Assembly (NCBI GenBank): GCA_012519875.1
Contig: JAAYPL010000190.1
Coordinates: forward strand, 1 to 6,594
Source: Clostridiaceae bacterium
GTDB lineage: Bacteria; Bacillota; Clostridia; Saccharofermentanales; UBA5734
DNA: 6,594 nt
Direction: 5' to 3'
In this document: positions 6,431-6,594 of the stretch, in pieces
How positions within the stretch are numbered: position 1 is the stretch's first letter
Layout: every line of letters begins with the position of its first letter
Position numbers and translations under genes: made by a program
The notes under the pieces: model-generated
The model's database searches: none
What the model saw: only the letters and a program-made list of their open reading frames with translations
Told to the model about the DNA's origin: nothing

Positions 6431-6434
6431 CCTC
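6431..6434 (-). promoter_or_regulatory. Ribosome binding site for the MBOAT gene
   Basis: Read on the minus strand, GAGG is followed by a 6-base spacer and ATG at 6424. This decides between three in-frame ATGs (6424, 6436, 6442) in favour of the innermost, which also matches where MBOAT proteins of this group normally begin. Confidence 0.75.
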
Positions 6435-6473
6435 ATTGCCATTTGTTATGTCGGTAATAATACAGCTCAGATA

Positions 6474-6502
6474 AATATAAACTTCATTCTGGAAAGAATC
6501 AA
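6474..6502 (-). promoter_or_regulatory. Sigma-70-type promoter for the MBOAT-DHHW pair
   Basis: On the minus strand, TTGATT (6497-6502; 4 of 6 to consensus) and TATATT (6474-6479; 5 of 6) are separated by exactly 17 bases. The start of transcription would be near 6467, giving a leader of about 43 bases before ATG 6424. It is the best-spaced candidate I found in the 170-base region upstream of the gene. The region is A/T-rich, so some chance matches are expected. Confidence 0.55.
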
Positions 6503-6524
6503 TCACTTCGATATGCAAATCCTT

Positions 6525-6572
6525 AAATGTAACAAACAACCAACACTGGAAATTTTTCCCGGCGAAATGTAA
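6525..6572. repeat. Paired 8-base direct repeat upstream of the MBOAT promoter
   Basis: AAATGTAA occurs at 6525-6532 and again at 6565-6572, exactly 40 bases apart in the same orientation, close to four helical turns. The nearer copy begins 23 bases upstream of the -35 element. Such phased repeats can be regulator sites, but two 8-mers in an A/T-rich region may also be chance. A short inverted repeat, GGAAA-TT-TTTCC (6548-6559), lies between them. Confidence 0.25.
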
Positions 6573-6594
6573 ACTGAAGTGACGCAAAAAGAGA

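Noticed and set aside
6513..6572. Nineteen-codon plus-strand reading frame in the upstream region
   Set aside because: It has no ribosome site or similarity, and it lies across the repeat/promoter region of the minus-strand operon; its length is expected by chance.

Overview
The window is a densely packed bacterial chromosomal segment with two convergent gene blocks and no RNA genes, mobile elements or CRISPR arrays. Strong Shine-Dalgarno sites, short gaps, a zinc-binding SEC-C protein tail, the short type of S-adenosylhomocysteinase and an MBOAT + DHHW-protein pair together suggest a member of the Bacillota (Clostridia or Negativicutes-like). This is an inference from gene content; no marker gene in the window fixes the taxon.

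Left block, plus strand (1-3562). The window opens inside the last 21 codons of a gene ending in a SEC-C motif (C-x-C-x8-C-H), the C-terminal zinc hook typical of SecA. Three complete genes follow with gaps of 17, 23 and 13 bases: a trimeric-type purine nucleoside phosphorylase, S-adenosylhomocysteinase (ahcY), and a 5'-methylthioadenosine/S-adenosylhomocysteine deaminase (mtaD). They form a coherent pathway. AhcY splits S-adenosylhomocysteine (SAH) into homocysteine and adenosine. The deaminase turns adenosine, methylthioadenosine or SAH into the inosine-type product. The phosphorylase cleaves inosine to hypoxanthine and ribose-1-phosphate. Removing adenosine pulls the unfavourable AhcY equilibrium forward and clears an inhibitor of methyltransferases.

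Right block, minus strand (6502 down to 3569). A sigma-70-like promoter (-35 TTGATT, 17-base spacer, -10 TATATT) precedes a membrane-bound O-acyltransferase (MBOAT, AlgI/PatA/DltB-like). A DHHW-family protein, AlgJ/AlgX-like with a Pro/Thr-rich linker, follows within a few bases. This is the usual two-part layout for moving an acyl (probably acetyl) group across the membrane and onto a cell-surface glycan. The acceptor cannot be told from the sequence.

The two blocks meet tail to tail with only 6 bases between stop codons and no ordinary terminator. A 39-base imperfect palindrome lies just inside the 3' end of the DHHW gene. The linker of that gene also creates a canonical G-quadruplex pattern on the plus strand. 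I do not see a wholly new system. The most interesting points are the convergent junction, the quadruplex-forming linker, and the pairing of two SAH-consuming enzymes with a phosphorylase whose active-site residues predict its substrate. No stretch longer than 300 bases lacks a gene; the longest is the 170 bases upstream of the MBOAT start (6425-6594).
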